In this document: in pieces, positions 1 through 11,700 of the stretch
Layout of the letters: each line of letters opens with the position of its first letter
Numbering within the stretch: the first letter of the stretch is position 1
From: Gammaproteobacteria bacterium
GTDB taxonomy: Bacteria; Pseudomonadota; Gammaproteobacteria; JAJFKG01
DNA: 42,513 nt
Direction: 5' to 3'
Assembly (NCBI GenBank): GCA_021156325.1
Contig: JAJNDI010000019.1
Coordinates: forward strand, 1-42,513
Position numbers and translations under genes: made by a program
The notes under the pieces: generated by a model
The model's input: only the letters and a program-made list of their open reading frames with translations
Databases searched by the model: none
What the model was told of the DNA's origin: nothing

Positions 1-290
1 CGATTCCGACATCGGTTCCGAGTTCAAGTCCATCACCGGTTCCGACGTCAGTTCCAAGTTCAAGTCCATCACCGGTTCCGACGTCAGTTCCAAGTTCAAG
101 TCCATCACCGGTTCCGACGTCAGTTCCAAGTTCGAGTCCATCGCCGATTCCGACATCGGTTCCGAGTTCAAGTCCATCACCGGTTCCGACGTCAGTTCCA
201 AGTTCGAGTCCAACGCCGCAACCGAGCGTGATCCCGAGTCCAACACCGCAGCCGAGTGTGATCCCCAGTCCGACGCCAACGCCTTCATCA
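1..290 (+). repeat. 36-bp in-frame tandem repeat encoding Pro/Ser stalk
   Basis: Units of 36 bp (12 codons, PVPTSVPSSSPS in cyclic form) start at about 0, 36, 72, 108, 144 and 180. They are followed by two 30-bp units at 216 and 246 coding PQPSVIPSPT. Two subtypes can be told apart by silent and conservative changes. The variant carrying Ile and the codons aca tcg appears at the left edge and again at 144, giving a 144-bp higher-order period. All units are multiples of three, so copy-number change would alter stalk length without a frameshift. The array probably continues to the left of the window. Confidence 0.93.
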
Positions 291-2726
291 ACTGGTGGAT
301 CATGGTTTATTTATTTAGCTGGAGGAGGTTTCGTAGGACTTATTTTATTGTTTGGTTTGTGCGTTGCTCTTTATTATCAGCAACAGCAGAAAAGAGAATG
401 GAGAGATAAGCGCGCGGGTGATCACGATCTTGATGAGGCAATAGATATTAATAAGGATCAAGAAAGCGGCGAAAAAACACCGCTAATGCTGAAGAATAGC
501 AGAAGAGTTAGAGCCCCTGAAGTTATATCTAATCGGGAAGCAAAAGCAGAAAATGAGGGAGAAAGTAGTGAAGCAGCAGCTCTTATCCCAGCAAATCCTG
601 CGGAAAGTCGACCTCTTCCACAAGCAGGCCAAGAAGGCGTTGAATTTTTTCCAGCTTTAAAGCCATTTGAAAAGGCACTTGAGTATTTTCAACGAGACAA
701 CAATACCGCGGCCCTGCCGATAGAAATAAACCAATCTCAGGAATTGAATGAACTCTTTGTAGAATACTTTGAACAAGAAAACATGCGAAGAGAAACAGCG
801 CTTTGTATCCTGACTCAAATGGTGGGATCTAACGATGGAGTACAAAAAGAATTGGCTCGGGAAATCCCTGTTTTTTCAACCTATCCTGATTCAGCATTTC
901 ATAAAGCCTATTATAAAGTTTTGAAGGGAATAAAAAGAGAGCTTGAAGAGCATGAATCTCATGTATTGCCCCATGGAACATCAAAAGAAGCTGAAAAGGA
1001 AGAAGGACACCATGATGCAGTACCATCTAATAAGTTAACTCATTTTGAAGAGGCAACTTTCTCAATATTGCTAATAGACCTTAATATCAAAAAAGCACTG
1101 AATGAGCAAAATAAATTAGGAGCGTTAACGAGAATTAAATTGGATTTGAAAAAGATACGCAATCTAAATGACTATCAAGAGAAATGGATTGCAGCCTTAA
1201 CTGAAAGGCTCAACCTTTTAATCCAGGCGTGTCCGACTCAACAAGCATCTATTGTAGTGGCAGCATCCGGTATGAAAGCAACTGATGTATTAACACGTAG
1301 CCGGCAATCGCGGGCAGCAAAAGCGGCGGAGCCAGCATCAGATGCTGTACCTGTTTCTACGACATCAGCCCCTACACCATCATCACCCGTGCTTGGCGAA
1401 GTAATGCCAGTACCTGATGCAGCTCCTGATTATGAAGCACTACTTCAGCGTCTGTTTTCAAGATATGATTATAACATAACGGCTATTGTACCTCATCCTG
1501 AGATGGATATTGCTACTGAGCGTAGAATACGAAAAAATTATATTGAAGAAATCGGAAGAGAAATTCAGTCTCTATTACCTGCGCTAAGCTCTTCGTTGAC
1601 AGAGTCTCAAAGGGAAAAAATACAACTTATTACTATAACAATTAAAGCTTGTGAGCTGCTTGATGCAGCTTCTTTGGAATTAAATAAAAATGCAGAAGCT
1701 CAGTTTGAAATGGACAGAGAACCTATAAATTTAGCAAGAGTTAGAGAATGGTTAGAAGACGATAATGTTAAGAACTGTAAAAACCAATGCGGTAGCCACT
1801 CATGGATCGTAAACTATTACCAGGAATTGATTGGTAAGTTTAATCATGAAATAGATACAGCAAAAGCTGCAATGTCCCAACAAACTCGTGAAGTAATGCC
1901 AAAACAGGGAAGATCACAAAGAAAAAGAAGAAAGCTAGCAAAAACAGAGGATCCAAAAACGTCACTAGAGCTGCCAAAAGAAGGAAAAAAAGAGCCAACA
2001 CGAACATCTACACCGACTCTTCCAGCTCTCGTTCTTTTGGATGATCGCAATAGAGATATGCCATCGAGTTTTTCCCGAACTAAAGCTATAGCGGCACAAC
2101 AACCACCAAGTCAACTTGGAAGTAAAGCAAAAGTCATGACATTGGAACAACTTCGACAAAAATATGAAATGCTTATAGGAAAGCGTGTTGTTCAAGGGGC
2201 GGAACAGGAAAGACATGCGTTTTATAAAAAACAGTTTGATGAACTAAAAGAAATTTGTGATCAGATTGCAAAAGAAATTCCTGCTAAACTGCCTCAAGCC
2301 TTACGAGACGAGGTAGTAAATTATGACGATATTGATGAAGTTTTAATTCTTTTAAATATGGTAGTTGAAACGGAATATAAAGACTTTTTTGAATTTGGTA
2401 GAAAGGCCATGGGAACGCTTGAATGTTTACAAAAACTTAATCAAATTTCGGAGAACTTAAACAAGGATGGCGCAATTGAATTATCGGATATTAATGAGCT
2501 GCTAGACGCAGTAAGAGAAGTTATCGAGGAACAGTCCTTAAATAATGGCTGCTGGATAGATACATTCTATCAAGAAATGATAAGTAAAAGAGACTCAATA
2601 GCTTCTCGTAAGCCGTGGGTGAGCTTTAATATTTTTTCAACAAACAGCGATTCATCCAGAGCAGAAAACCTAACAGCGGCTACAGATCCAAGTGATAAAA
2701 ACGTTAATGAAGCCCGACTTCTTTAA
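1..2726 (+). CDS. Stalked membrane protein of unknown function, 5'-truncated by window edge
   Basis: The reading frame is open from the first base (codons in phase with position 3) to the TAA at 2724-2726, so the true start lies outside the window; the GTG at 228 is only an internal codon. The visible part starts with a Pro/Ser/Thr-rich stalk (3-290), followed by one hydrophobic segment (about 303-375, rich in Gly, Leu and Phe) and then basic residues (QQQQKREWRDKR). By the positive-inside rule the remaining ~780 residues are cytoplasmic. That part is charged and helical, with related helical stretches recurring about three times (near 1030-1230, 1430-1860 and 2140-2600) and a basic cluster QRKRRK near 1918. 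The same stalk-membrane-cytoplasm order is seen in the gene at 14805, so an ectodomain probably lies upstream. I recognise no enzyme motif. The gap to the giant gene is 54 bp, so the two may be co-transcribed. Confidence 0.8.
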   Translation, partial: IPTSVPSSSPSPVPTSVPSSSPSPVPTSVPSSSPSPVPTSVPSSSPSPIPTSVPSSSPSPVPTSVPSSSPTPQPSVIPSPTPQPSVIPSPTPTPSSTGGSWFIYLAGGGFVGLILLFGLCVALYYQQQQKREWRDKRAGDHDLDEAIDINKDQESGEKTPLMLKNSRRVRAPEVISNREAKAENEGESSEAAALIPANPAESRPLPQAGQEGVEFFPALKPFEKALEYFQRDNNTAALPIEINQSQELNELFVEYFEQENMRRETALCILTQMVGSNDGVQKELAREIPVFSTYPDSAFHKAYYKVLKGIKRELEEHESHVLPHGTSKEAEKEEGHHDAVPSNKLTHFEEATFSILLIDLNIKKALNEQNKLGALTRIKLDLKKIRNLNDYQEKWIAALTERLNLLIQACPTQQASIVVAASGMKATDVLTRSRQSRAAKAAEPASDAVPVSTTSAPTPSSPVLGEVMPVPDAAPDYEALLQRLFSRYDYNITAIVPHPEMDIATERRIRKNYIEEIGREIQSLLPALSSSLTESQREKIQLITITIKACELLDAASLELNKNAEAQFEMDREPINLARVREWLEDDNVKNCKNQCGSHSWIVNYYQELIGKFNHEIDTAKAAMSQQTREVMPKQGRSQRKRRKLAKTEDPKTSLELPKEGKKEPTRTSTPTLPALVLLDDRNRDMPSSFSRTKAIAAQQPPSQLGSKAKVMTLEQLRQKYEMLIGKRVVQGAEQERHAFYKKQFDELKEICDQIAKEIPAKLPQALRDEVVNYDDIDEVLILLNMVVETEYKDFFEFGRKAMGTLECLQKLNQISENLNKDGAIELSDINELLDAVREVIEEQSLNNGCWIDTFYQEMISKRDSIASRKPWVSFNIFSTNSDSSRAENLTAATDPSDKNVNEARLL

Positions 2727-2780
2727 TGTTGAAATTCTTTAATAAATTATTTAATTAAAATATAAATATAAGGAATCTTT

Positions 2781-5700
2781 ATGCCTGGTATAAAAAAAGC
2801 AGAACAAAAAAGCTCAAATTCTGCAAATGGCCAAAGCCACCTTCCAGAACATTTGCCCGAGAGCTTAATTATAGACGATGAAGGCAAAGTTGTGGTGGAG
2901 AGAAAAAGCAAAGCTCTGCTGGAAAAAGAAAAACTAAAGAAAAAAGGAAGTCAATCATCGCCAACCGTGTTAAATCCTGAAAGTGTATCTTCAGAGGTAA
3001 GTATCGATTATTTAGTAGAAGATATCCCGGACGCACAGAAAAAACTTGAGAAGTTAAAAAAGGAATTTAGTGTCTTGCCTGATCTGGAAATCGTAGCACA
3101 AGAAAGAAAGAGTATAGAAGCCTTCGTTAAAACTTGCCAACATATAATAGATCAAGAATTTAATACAACGGGAGTAGCTCTTGATCTCGTTGTCAACAAT
3201 ATTCAGGATGTGCTAAGAGACGGAGAAACACGCCTTAAAACTACCTGGGATAGGCTGAACGAATGGAAAACAGAACAAGAAAATAAATTTACAGAGTGTT
3301 GTGTTGATTTTGAAAAAATCAGGGAGACAGCAACTATTCTCATACGAAATGGTAATACCTATATTGAAAATAAAATTTCTAAATGTAAACCATTGAAGGA
3401 AAAACTAAGCGATCTGGGTAAATTAAGCCAGGATGTCGTTACGACTTTTGATGCAAGGTTAACCGAAGTATTAACAAGCATTACTTTAGTTAAAAGCTTA
3501 ATAGTGAAAGTACAAAAACTTGATGAAACTATACACGATATCAACCAGCAGCGAGACTTTTTCACAAGTTTACCTGAAACCCAGGAAACAAAACCCATTA
3601 AGAAAACAGGATTACAATATGTTGAGGCGTGTTTTGGTTTTATCAATATTGTACAGAAGAGCAAAGAAAGGACAGTTCTCCAGCTTGAAAAAGATTTCGT
3701 TAATCTTGAGGCGGCGATTAAAAAATTAGAATCTTATCATACAAAAGTGACAGTTGAAAATAAGACAACAAAGAATCATCAAGAATTTATTGCTGATGTC
3801 AAGTCAAGTATTAAGAATCTTGAAGAAGATTTAAAAAAAATTCCAGATGAGAATATTAAAATATTAAAGTCAAACCAAGCTACAATCATAACGTTAATTG
3901 CTCAATGTAAGTTAGGAATGTCTCAGATGAAAGAAGGTGTAGAAATTGTTAAATACCAACAATTTCTGGGTAACATTCAAAGCACCCTTGAAACAGCACA
4001 AGACAAATTTAAAGAAACCAAAATCATCAGCGAAGCAATTTCGACAGTGAAATCGGAACTTGCATCAGGGATAAAAGCCTTCTCCGCCCTAGATATAATG
4101 CAGGAACAAAAGACGAAAGGTCTTGAATTATTATCTGAATGTGATGATCTTTTGTCGACAAAGTTAAATCCTAATGGAAAGTATTTGACTCTGGAAGAAT
4201 TTGGAGAGTTGTTTGCTAAAGTCCTGCCTGAGATTAAAGAGATATTGGAGGAGGTACGTCAAGAGCTCGTTATTGGCCGTCTGGAATTTGCCAGACAAGA
4301 ACTGCTGAACACAATTGATCTAACAGTAAAATTTCGCGGCACTATCAAAGGTCTTTTGCAGCAGATACAGAATTCTGGCGTGCAAGAGGCAATGATACTC
4401 GAGATTAAAACTGCTGAGTTTATCATAAATAGATTAACACAGTTTATTACTGATAATCTAGCGGTTTATAATGATAAAAATACTTCTGCTGCAGTCTTAA
4501 CAGGCCGAATAAACCGATCGAAAGAGAAATTGCTTGAAGCAATGCAGGAAGTCACAAACAGTGATGAGCTTAAAAGTATACATAAGGCTATCGAAAATAT
4601 ACCGTGCTTACAATTAGAAGCTGCAAAAAACAGATTGGTAGCCGCTATACAGCAGACTGTAGATTTACGCAAAGCCTCTGAAGCATTGTTGGAGATGTTG
4701 CCTGTTAATAATCGTTCCCTGTCAGAAAAAGAGGTGTATGATAACCTCGATGCATTTATCAACCAGCAAAACGGGTTTATACAAGCAATAGAAATATACC
4801 TATCTCAACAACTGGAAAAAGATGAGTTATTAGAGAAAATAACAACCGTAGAGGCCAGGATTAATAGAGAAAAAGCTATTTTTCGTCAATACGAAGAAGA
4901 TTTTAATACAACTAAAGAAATTAAAATATTTGAAGAAAAATTAACAAACCTGAAAGGCGAGCTTGACAGGGTAAATACGGCCGTGTCGGTTATTGGTGAA
5001 AACGATCACAATTCAAAATACTTAACAGCTGCCCGGAATGCCCTCACTCTACTAGACCAGTGCATAGCTAAGCTAGAATCCCAAAAACCTTTCACTCTCG
5101 AAAAATGGAAAAATAATCAGGCAGACATTCACCAAAGCCATACCGCAGCAGAGCAGCATCTGGGGAAAGCTCAAAGCTATTTGAATAATATAGCGCTGCT
5201 GGATGGGCTTTATGACAGAAAAAAAACGTTGGAAGAACGCGCTGCTGGCATGAGCGAGACAATGTTAATGTTAGAAAATATAGCCTATAACGGCATTAAC
5301 AGACAAAACGATTATGCTATACAGTGTTTTCAGAAGGCATTGTTAAGAGCAGAGGAGGCAAAAAAACAGCCTGATTATGATATTCAATCGTTTGATCTGG
5401 CACTTATAGAAGCAGAGTCCGCATACGATGTGTTAAGAGATAAAATAATAAATGGTCTTATGGAAGATGCGGTAGAGAATTTTGATAACATTTCTGCTGC
5501 TAATCATGAGTTATCTATCATTAAAGGGTATCCATCTTCAGAAGCAGCAATAGACGCTTGGGTGGCTAAAGCGGTAAAGAAGACACCCCATCAAGCATTG
5601 TTAAAAAAGCTGGATTTTTTTAAAAACATCTTTCAACAGAAAGTCATTAATGCCCATGAAGCCATAGAAGATATAGATGCTCTTGATCGTGAAATTCAAA

Positions 5701-8700
5701 CTTATCTAGGTAATTTTAGCGAATCATTACGTCAAAAATTGATTAATCTAAAAAAAGATTTTGAGGGAAAATATCAAGAAGGAAATGACCTGTCTGAATA
5801 TAAAAGGTCCTTATGGCCACTCTTTTGTAAAAGAGTTCTACAGGCAAAAGGAAACCGATCTGTTTTATCATCTTCTTCATCCTCTGAAGCAGAACAGTAT
5901 AGCAATCGGCAAGATTTAATGGAGCTTGACTCCGTTTCGAGTTCTGGATTTTCAAGTGTTGAAGCAAAAGTTTCACGCTTATTTCTACTGACTCAAGAAT
6001 GGCGTCAATTAGTAGAGTTATCCAATGTAAAGCTATATCTGCTATTGACTGAGCTATGTCAATTAATCTCAGAAAACAGATACCCCGACTTGCATGAAGA
6101 GACCTTGACAGATAAAGAAATTCTGGAAATTTACCAACAAATTTTTCAAGCTAACAAAAGCCTGATGGAAGGTGGAATTATAGCCGATTCTTTCGTTGAA
6201 GAGATCGAAGAATCATTAAGAACAGACATTATAGACTTTACAAGTGCTCAAGAATCGGAAAAGAAAACGGTTAACAGTTTGTCGCTATCATTGTTGGGCT
6301 TGCCTGGGCTGAATGAAGAAAAACTACCCAACATTCATACCATCAAAGTCGTTGAAAGCTTTAAGTCTAATCTCGATGACGGGGTTCTAGAGCCAGCAGA
6401 AGGTTCATCATCAGTATTGCCTCTGTCTCTGGTTTCGCAGCGCGGTGAAAAAGAAGCTGAAGATGATGAAGCAGGTGCCAGCATAAGTGCGGAGCGCGTA
6501 TCGCCATCTTCGTCGGTGGAAGCAGCAAGCACAGAAGAAATACCTATAGAAGAAGCGGAGATAAGTCCTGAACGGCTTCAAGAGCTCGAAAATTCACTAC
6601 CGGTGCCTTTTTCGCTATTGCAAGAGATGATGTTATTACCAACGGTTGTTCATATGCCTTTTCGGGGTTTTCTATTCCCCAAATTATCGCCTTTTTTCAA
6701 ACTTCTTAGTGAAGAAACCATAGATGCGAATGCTATTCTCTTGGTTGTTAATGATCTTATAAGAGAGATAGACAGTATATATGAAAATAGCGGTGAAGAA
6801 GAAGCAAAAAAAGTTCTTAAGATAATTATAGAAAATAATCAAAGAGCGACAACAAAAGAGTTAGGGTCAAAAGGGATAGTAGCATACGCAAAGATTCTAA
6901 AAGCCATTGTTGAAAAGGAGGTAATCGATATTGAGACACTTTATGAAAAAATTAAAGATGTAGAGAAGGATATGATAGCGGAAGATAATGTAGCACCTAT
7001 GATAGAATACTGGATTGCCAATCAAGATCCTGTTTTCTTACCCTTGTTACAATATTTTCCAGATCTCGTTAACTTTCTTAAACAAGCAGCAGCATTAAAG
7101 TGTTCTGGAAAAGAAATATTTGCTTTGATAGACTCAAAAATAGTCCAAGCAGGAAAGATACCGGTCGATTTATCTATGGCGCTATATCTAGCAATTGCAC
7201 AACAATATGGCAAGCATATTAATGTAAAGGCCTACAAGGAAGCTTTTGAATGGGCGGCGAGTGAGCATAACGCAGCTACAAGTTGTTTATATATCAGTGC
7301 TCTAAAAAAAGAGAGTATCGAAAAATATAAAGATATAAAACTTAAAACAGTAGAAAAACCCCAATTTTACAAAGAGAAAGCAAAAGAAGCAGTAAGTCTT
7401 GAATGCGAAATGCTGAAGCAGGCAATTAATGAGCGTGACTTTATGCAAGGTGAGAATGAAGATAAATTAAAATTGGCTATTTTGAAGGGAGAAGATTGGT
7501 TTGTTTTTGTTGGAAGAGAAAAAGGAAAAAGGAAAGAGAGAAGAGTAAGTATCGAATCTGTGCTTAATATTAAGCCTTCAAGCCTTGATGATGTAAAGAA
7601 GCTTGAACTGGTTCAAAATCTACATGGAAAATTTAATGAAATCAAACTTAAACATGACTTGAGTCAAGTAAAGCTCACTCATAAAAATCTCTTTTTAGTG
7701 GATATTGATGGTACACTGATTGATAATAACAATCAATTTTGTGATCAACTGATTGATGTATTGCTTGATATTCAAGCTAAAGATACCAATGCCGTTTTTG
7801 TGCTTTTTTCTGATATGAGTTTATCTGATATTGTTGAAATATGCCGATGTACGCTTTCTGATAATCGAGAAGAAAGACAACAAGCTAAAACCATACGCTC
7901 CCGTATTGATTTGCTTGTTCACTTGTTCGATAGAGGACTCCGCATAGAAGGTGTCATCACATCAATGGATGCTGAAAATCATGGATATCCTGGAAATGCA
8001 TTTAAGAATGTTTATCTTGAAACTTGGCGAAAAATTCAGGATGTTTTGAGAAAGCAAGAAGCCAGAATTCTCCTTCCGAAAGAAAAGGCTGATTTTCTTC
8101 AAATGCTAGAGGAATTAGAATCAGAAGCTCTAAAACAAATTAGCCAAGGCAAGGAAGAGGTTATAAATAACGCAGCTTATAAGGATTATAAAACAACAGT
8201 TGAAAAAGAAGGATCTCGCTTAAGGCAAGGCAGTGCCAAGATTGGTATGCTGGATTGCTTGATAGAAAATTTTAATACCCTTGGAAAGCCTGATAAAATT
8301 GTACTGATTGATGATAGGCTTGGTCCATTAGAAGCCTGTGGTTTTAGAATGGGATTATATAATACAAATAATCCTCATCAAAATATCTCCTTCGATTTGG
8401 CAAAATTTGTTGAAACAGACGCTTCTAACCAAAGTGCGGAAAGTTTAAAAGATCGGCATCTTACTGCGTTAGAGTTAGATCGCTTCTCTACACCAGCAGA
8501 GCCTACCACAGAAGATAAGAAAATATTAAGAAAATTAAAGGCGCGCTTAATAGCAGGCAAAGTTATTAAGGTGGATATGGCCAATATTTTAATAGAACTA
8601 TGCCTCTTATGCGAAAAAAAGTTTCCGGATGCATTAAAACGCTTGGCGGTTGATTTGTCCAAAGGCACCTTTGGATTTGTTGACAAAAGAGCAGCCTATC

Positions 8701-11700
8701 AACTTTGTGTTCGAGCCCTGCAATTCACTATAAATGAAAAAGAGCGGAAGGCACTCAAAAAGTTGATAACAACATACGAATTAACGAGTTTTGCTAAAGC
8801 GCCTCAGAAATCAAACCTTGTGACAGTACTTCTGAATAAATTACCGCCTTTGTCTATTGCTGATCCCTCACTCTTATGGAATGCAGTCAAGCAGCATAAG
8901 CGATCGATTGTTAATGGATCTGGAAAAGAAGAATGGACATGCTACGATAATTTTTATAATAGTAACGGAAGCCTTAAGGAAGAATTTTCTAATCTGCCAG
9001 CTTTAATAAATATTTATTCTGCTTCTCAAAATGGAGGAGAAATAGCGTTAATAGAAAGAGTGGTAGAAGAGTACTTCCGGGAAGAGATTTTACAAAATGA
9101 CGGATGTTTTAGAAAATTATATCCGTCTTTATTTCAGCCAAAAAAAGAACGAGTAGCAAAAAGCAGGACATTACCTAATCTTGCTCAGAGAAGATTGCAA
9201 CAAAGCCCTGAAGCTGGAGAACGTACTCTTACATCGGTTCGTGAGAAAGAAGAGTTGCCTAAAAAAGCATCTTTGCCGAAAAGCAGATCATTGCCGAATG
9301 TACTCACTAATGAGAAGAGTTCGCCGCTTATCATGCGGAAGCTCTCATGGTCAGGAAGCAGCTCATCGAAAGGAGAAATAATAGGAGCTTCGCCTTTATC
9401 ATTGCCTAGTCCAAGTTCATCCTTGGCTTCCACTTCTTCGTCGGACGACAATCCATCGCCGCGGGTAATTCCTTCGGCTAACGGAATAAATCCCGAGCCG
9501 ATTCAAAAGCCAGAAAGTTTGATATCGAAATCCCTAGTGCAAGAAATGATATTATTGGGTTACTTGATTCCTCTCTATTGCCAACATAAAGCGGAGTTAT
9601 GTGGTGAAAAAGTCAAGAAAAGCGAACCTGAAGAGGTTATCGTTACACTAAAAAACTGGCTTGCTAAAAATGATCCTGTCTTTATAGAACTCTTAGGGTA
9701 TTTCCCGGAATTTGCAAGATTTCTTAAACAATTAGCAAAATCAGAGTATTCTGGAAAAAAGACATCTGAATTGTTGATGCAAAAAGCACATTCCTCTCAA
9801 AATTCATTGCCTGATACAACTATTACAGCACGCTTTAGAGAGATTACAAAGGAATACAAAGGCGAAATAAACGATGAAGATTTTCAGGCATTTAATGAGG
9901 CTGTGTATGCCGGCTATCATTTCATTAACTGTTGTTCTGCTTTTGAAAATTTAGGAGAAAGCCCTGTTGATAACGCTTATCAAGCTATAGAAATTAATGA
10001 CTCTCAAGCAGTCAATGCTACTCTTCAAGCTGCTCAATCCAATATTCGTCAATTTGTGAATGAAATAGAAGAAAATGCTATAAAAATGTTGAATATGAAC
10101 AGATTAAATATTGCTATTCTGAAAGGAGAAGATAATTTTGTTTTCCGAAGAATGATAGGAAAAAATAAAATAATTGATGAAACAATATCTATTTATTCTC
10201 ATATTCGAGTTTTACCCTCAACATTGAGCGGTTTGGATAGGTTAGCCACAATTAATCGGCTGGTCTTATTATACGGTAAAGACTACGATAGACTTTCGTC
10301 ACAGATTTTAAATTCTATTCATGAGGAAGGCGCTAACTTTGCAAACGGATCTGAATCTTTAGGAAAAGAAAAAGAGGCTGAAAAAGAACAGGCTGCGCCT
10401 GCGTCTACAATGGCAGAACGCACGGCTCTCAGAAAAGCTGCAAAGCAAAAAACGTTTGAAGAGCTTGAAAAAAGAGCAAAAGACCTGTTTTCATTAGAAA
10501 GTGATTTTATACGGCTAAATCAGCTGAAAGACATATTGAATGAGTTAGACTCAATGCAGCATGTTGGTAGAAGGGAATTTTTAGAAAAGCTTTTCGCCCA
10601 AAATCTTTTTGGAAAAACACTGTTTTCAAATGTGGATCAGGGTGGTTTTGAAGCAGCATTTAGCCAAAAACTTATTTTGCCATTTCTTCAAAAAACAGCA
10701 GACAAAGGTCACTTTCGTAACACAGAGATCGCTGTATTTACATTACGCCTATATGTAATGTGTTATGGCTTTGAAAAATTAATTGCTTTATTCAAGCAGC
10801 AAGAAATAATAACCATTTTCCAAAACCTATGGAAAGAGGAGTCATTCCAGGCATCTTTGATAAGGTGCTTGAATACAATGATTTTTCCGGATGACGTAGC
10901 TGCTCTTTTTAAGGAGGGTAGAGTTCCCCAGAATGACGTGAAAATGGGTTTGTTAGCCACAGAATCTTGCTGGCCTCTCTTTAGAATGGCTGACAATCCC
11001 TATGATAGAGCTAACTCAATTGCAAGTCATAGTGAGATGGATCCCAACGATCCCAAACAACAGATAGATGCTGCATTTCATGAAGTGTTTAAAAAAGCTA
11101 AAGAGACAAGCGCTGCCATCGAACAGTGGCAAGTGGCACAAGCATGCGTGGTTAGCAGCGCTGACTTATTGGATCCGCTTTCCCATGAGGTCTCAATACA
11201 GAAATGGGAAGAGTATGTTAATTGCCTGAATCAACAAAAAGATGAAAAGCTGGAACGTGCAAAACGTTTTCAAAAGGGTGTTAACGGAGATGCTTTCGAC
11301 CAATATCGAACTGTATCGCATAATGGCCTTTATTTTGCGACGGAAAGAAATAAAAGTGGGATATTACCAATAATTAGCGTCAGATCGCCTGAATCAGCAA
11401 ATTTTTCTAATAAAGCCTATAGCCAGGAAGCAGCAACGATGCCGATTCCTTATCTACAAACTAAAATAGACTATGTTACTCCTTTATTGGCCATGATGGC
11501 TCCAACCGCCTATTCAGCAAATGTATTTAGCTATGTCCAAGGGGAGAGCAGTGTGCCGGCGTTTGTTTCCTTAGGCTCAAATTACAAACTCCCTGTATTC
11601 GAAAACCTTCTTAATGTCGAAAATACTTTCTTGATTTTGGATGAAGGCCAGGGTGTACCTTTAAAGGTAGTAGAGGATAGGCCGAAGAATGAAGAAATAG

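Noticed and set aside
1..215. 36-bp repeat period resembling a CRISPR array
   Set aside because: Units are directly adjacent without unique spacers, and are in frame within a continuing ORF.
10560..10900. Weak resemblance of the giant protein's C-terminal helical region to RasGAP-type domains
   Set aside because: The FLR motif and an arginine finger context are missing; a few hydrophobic matches do not support a call.
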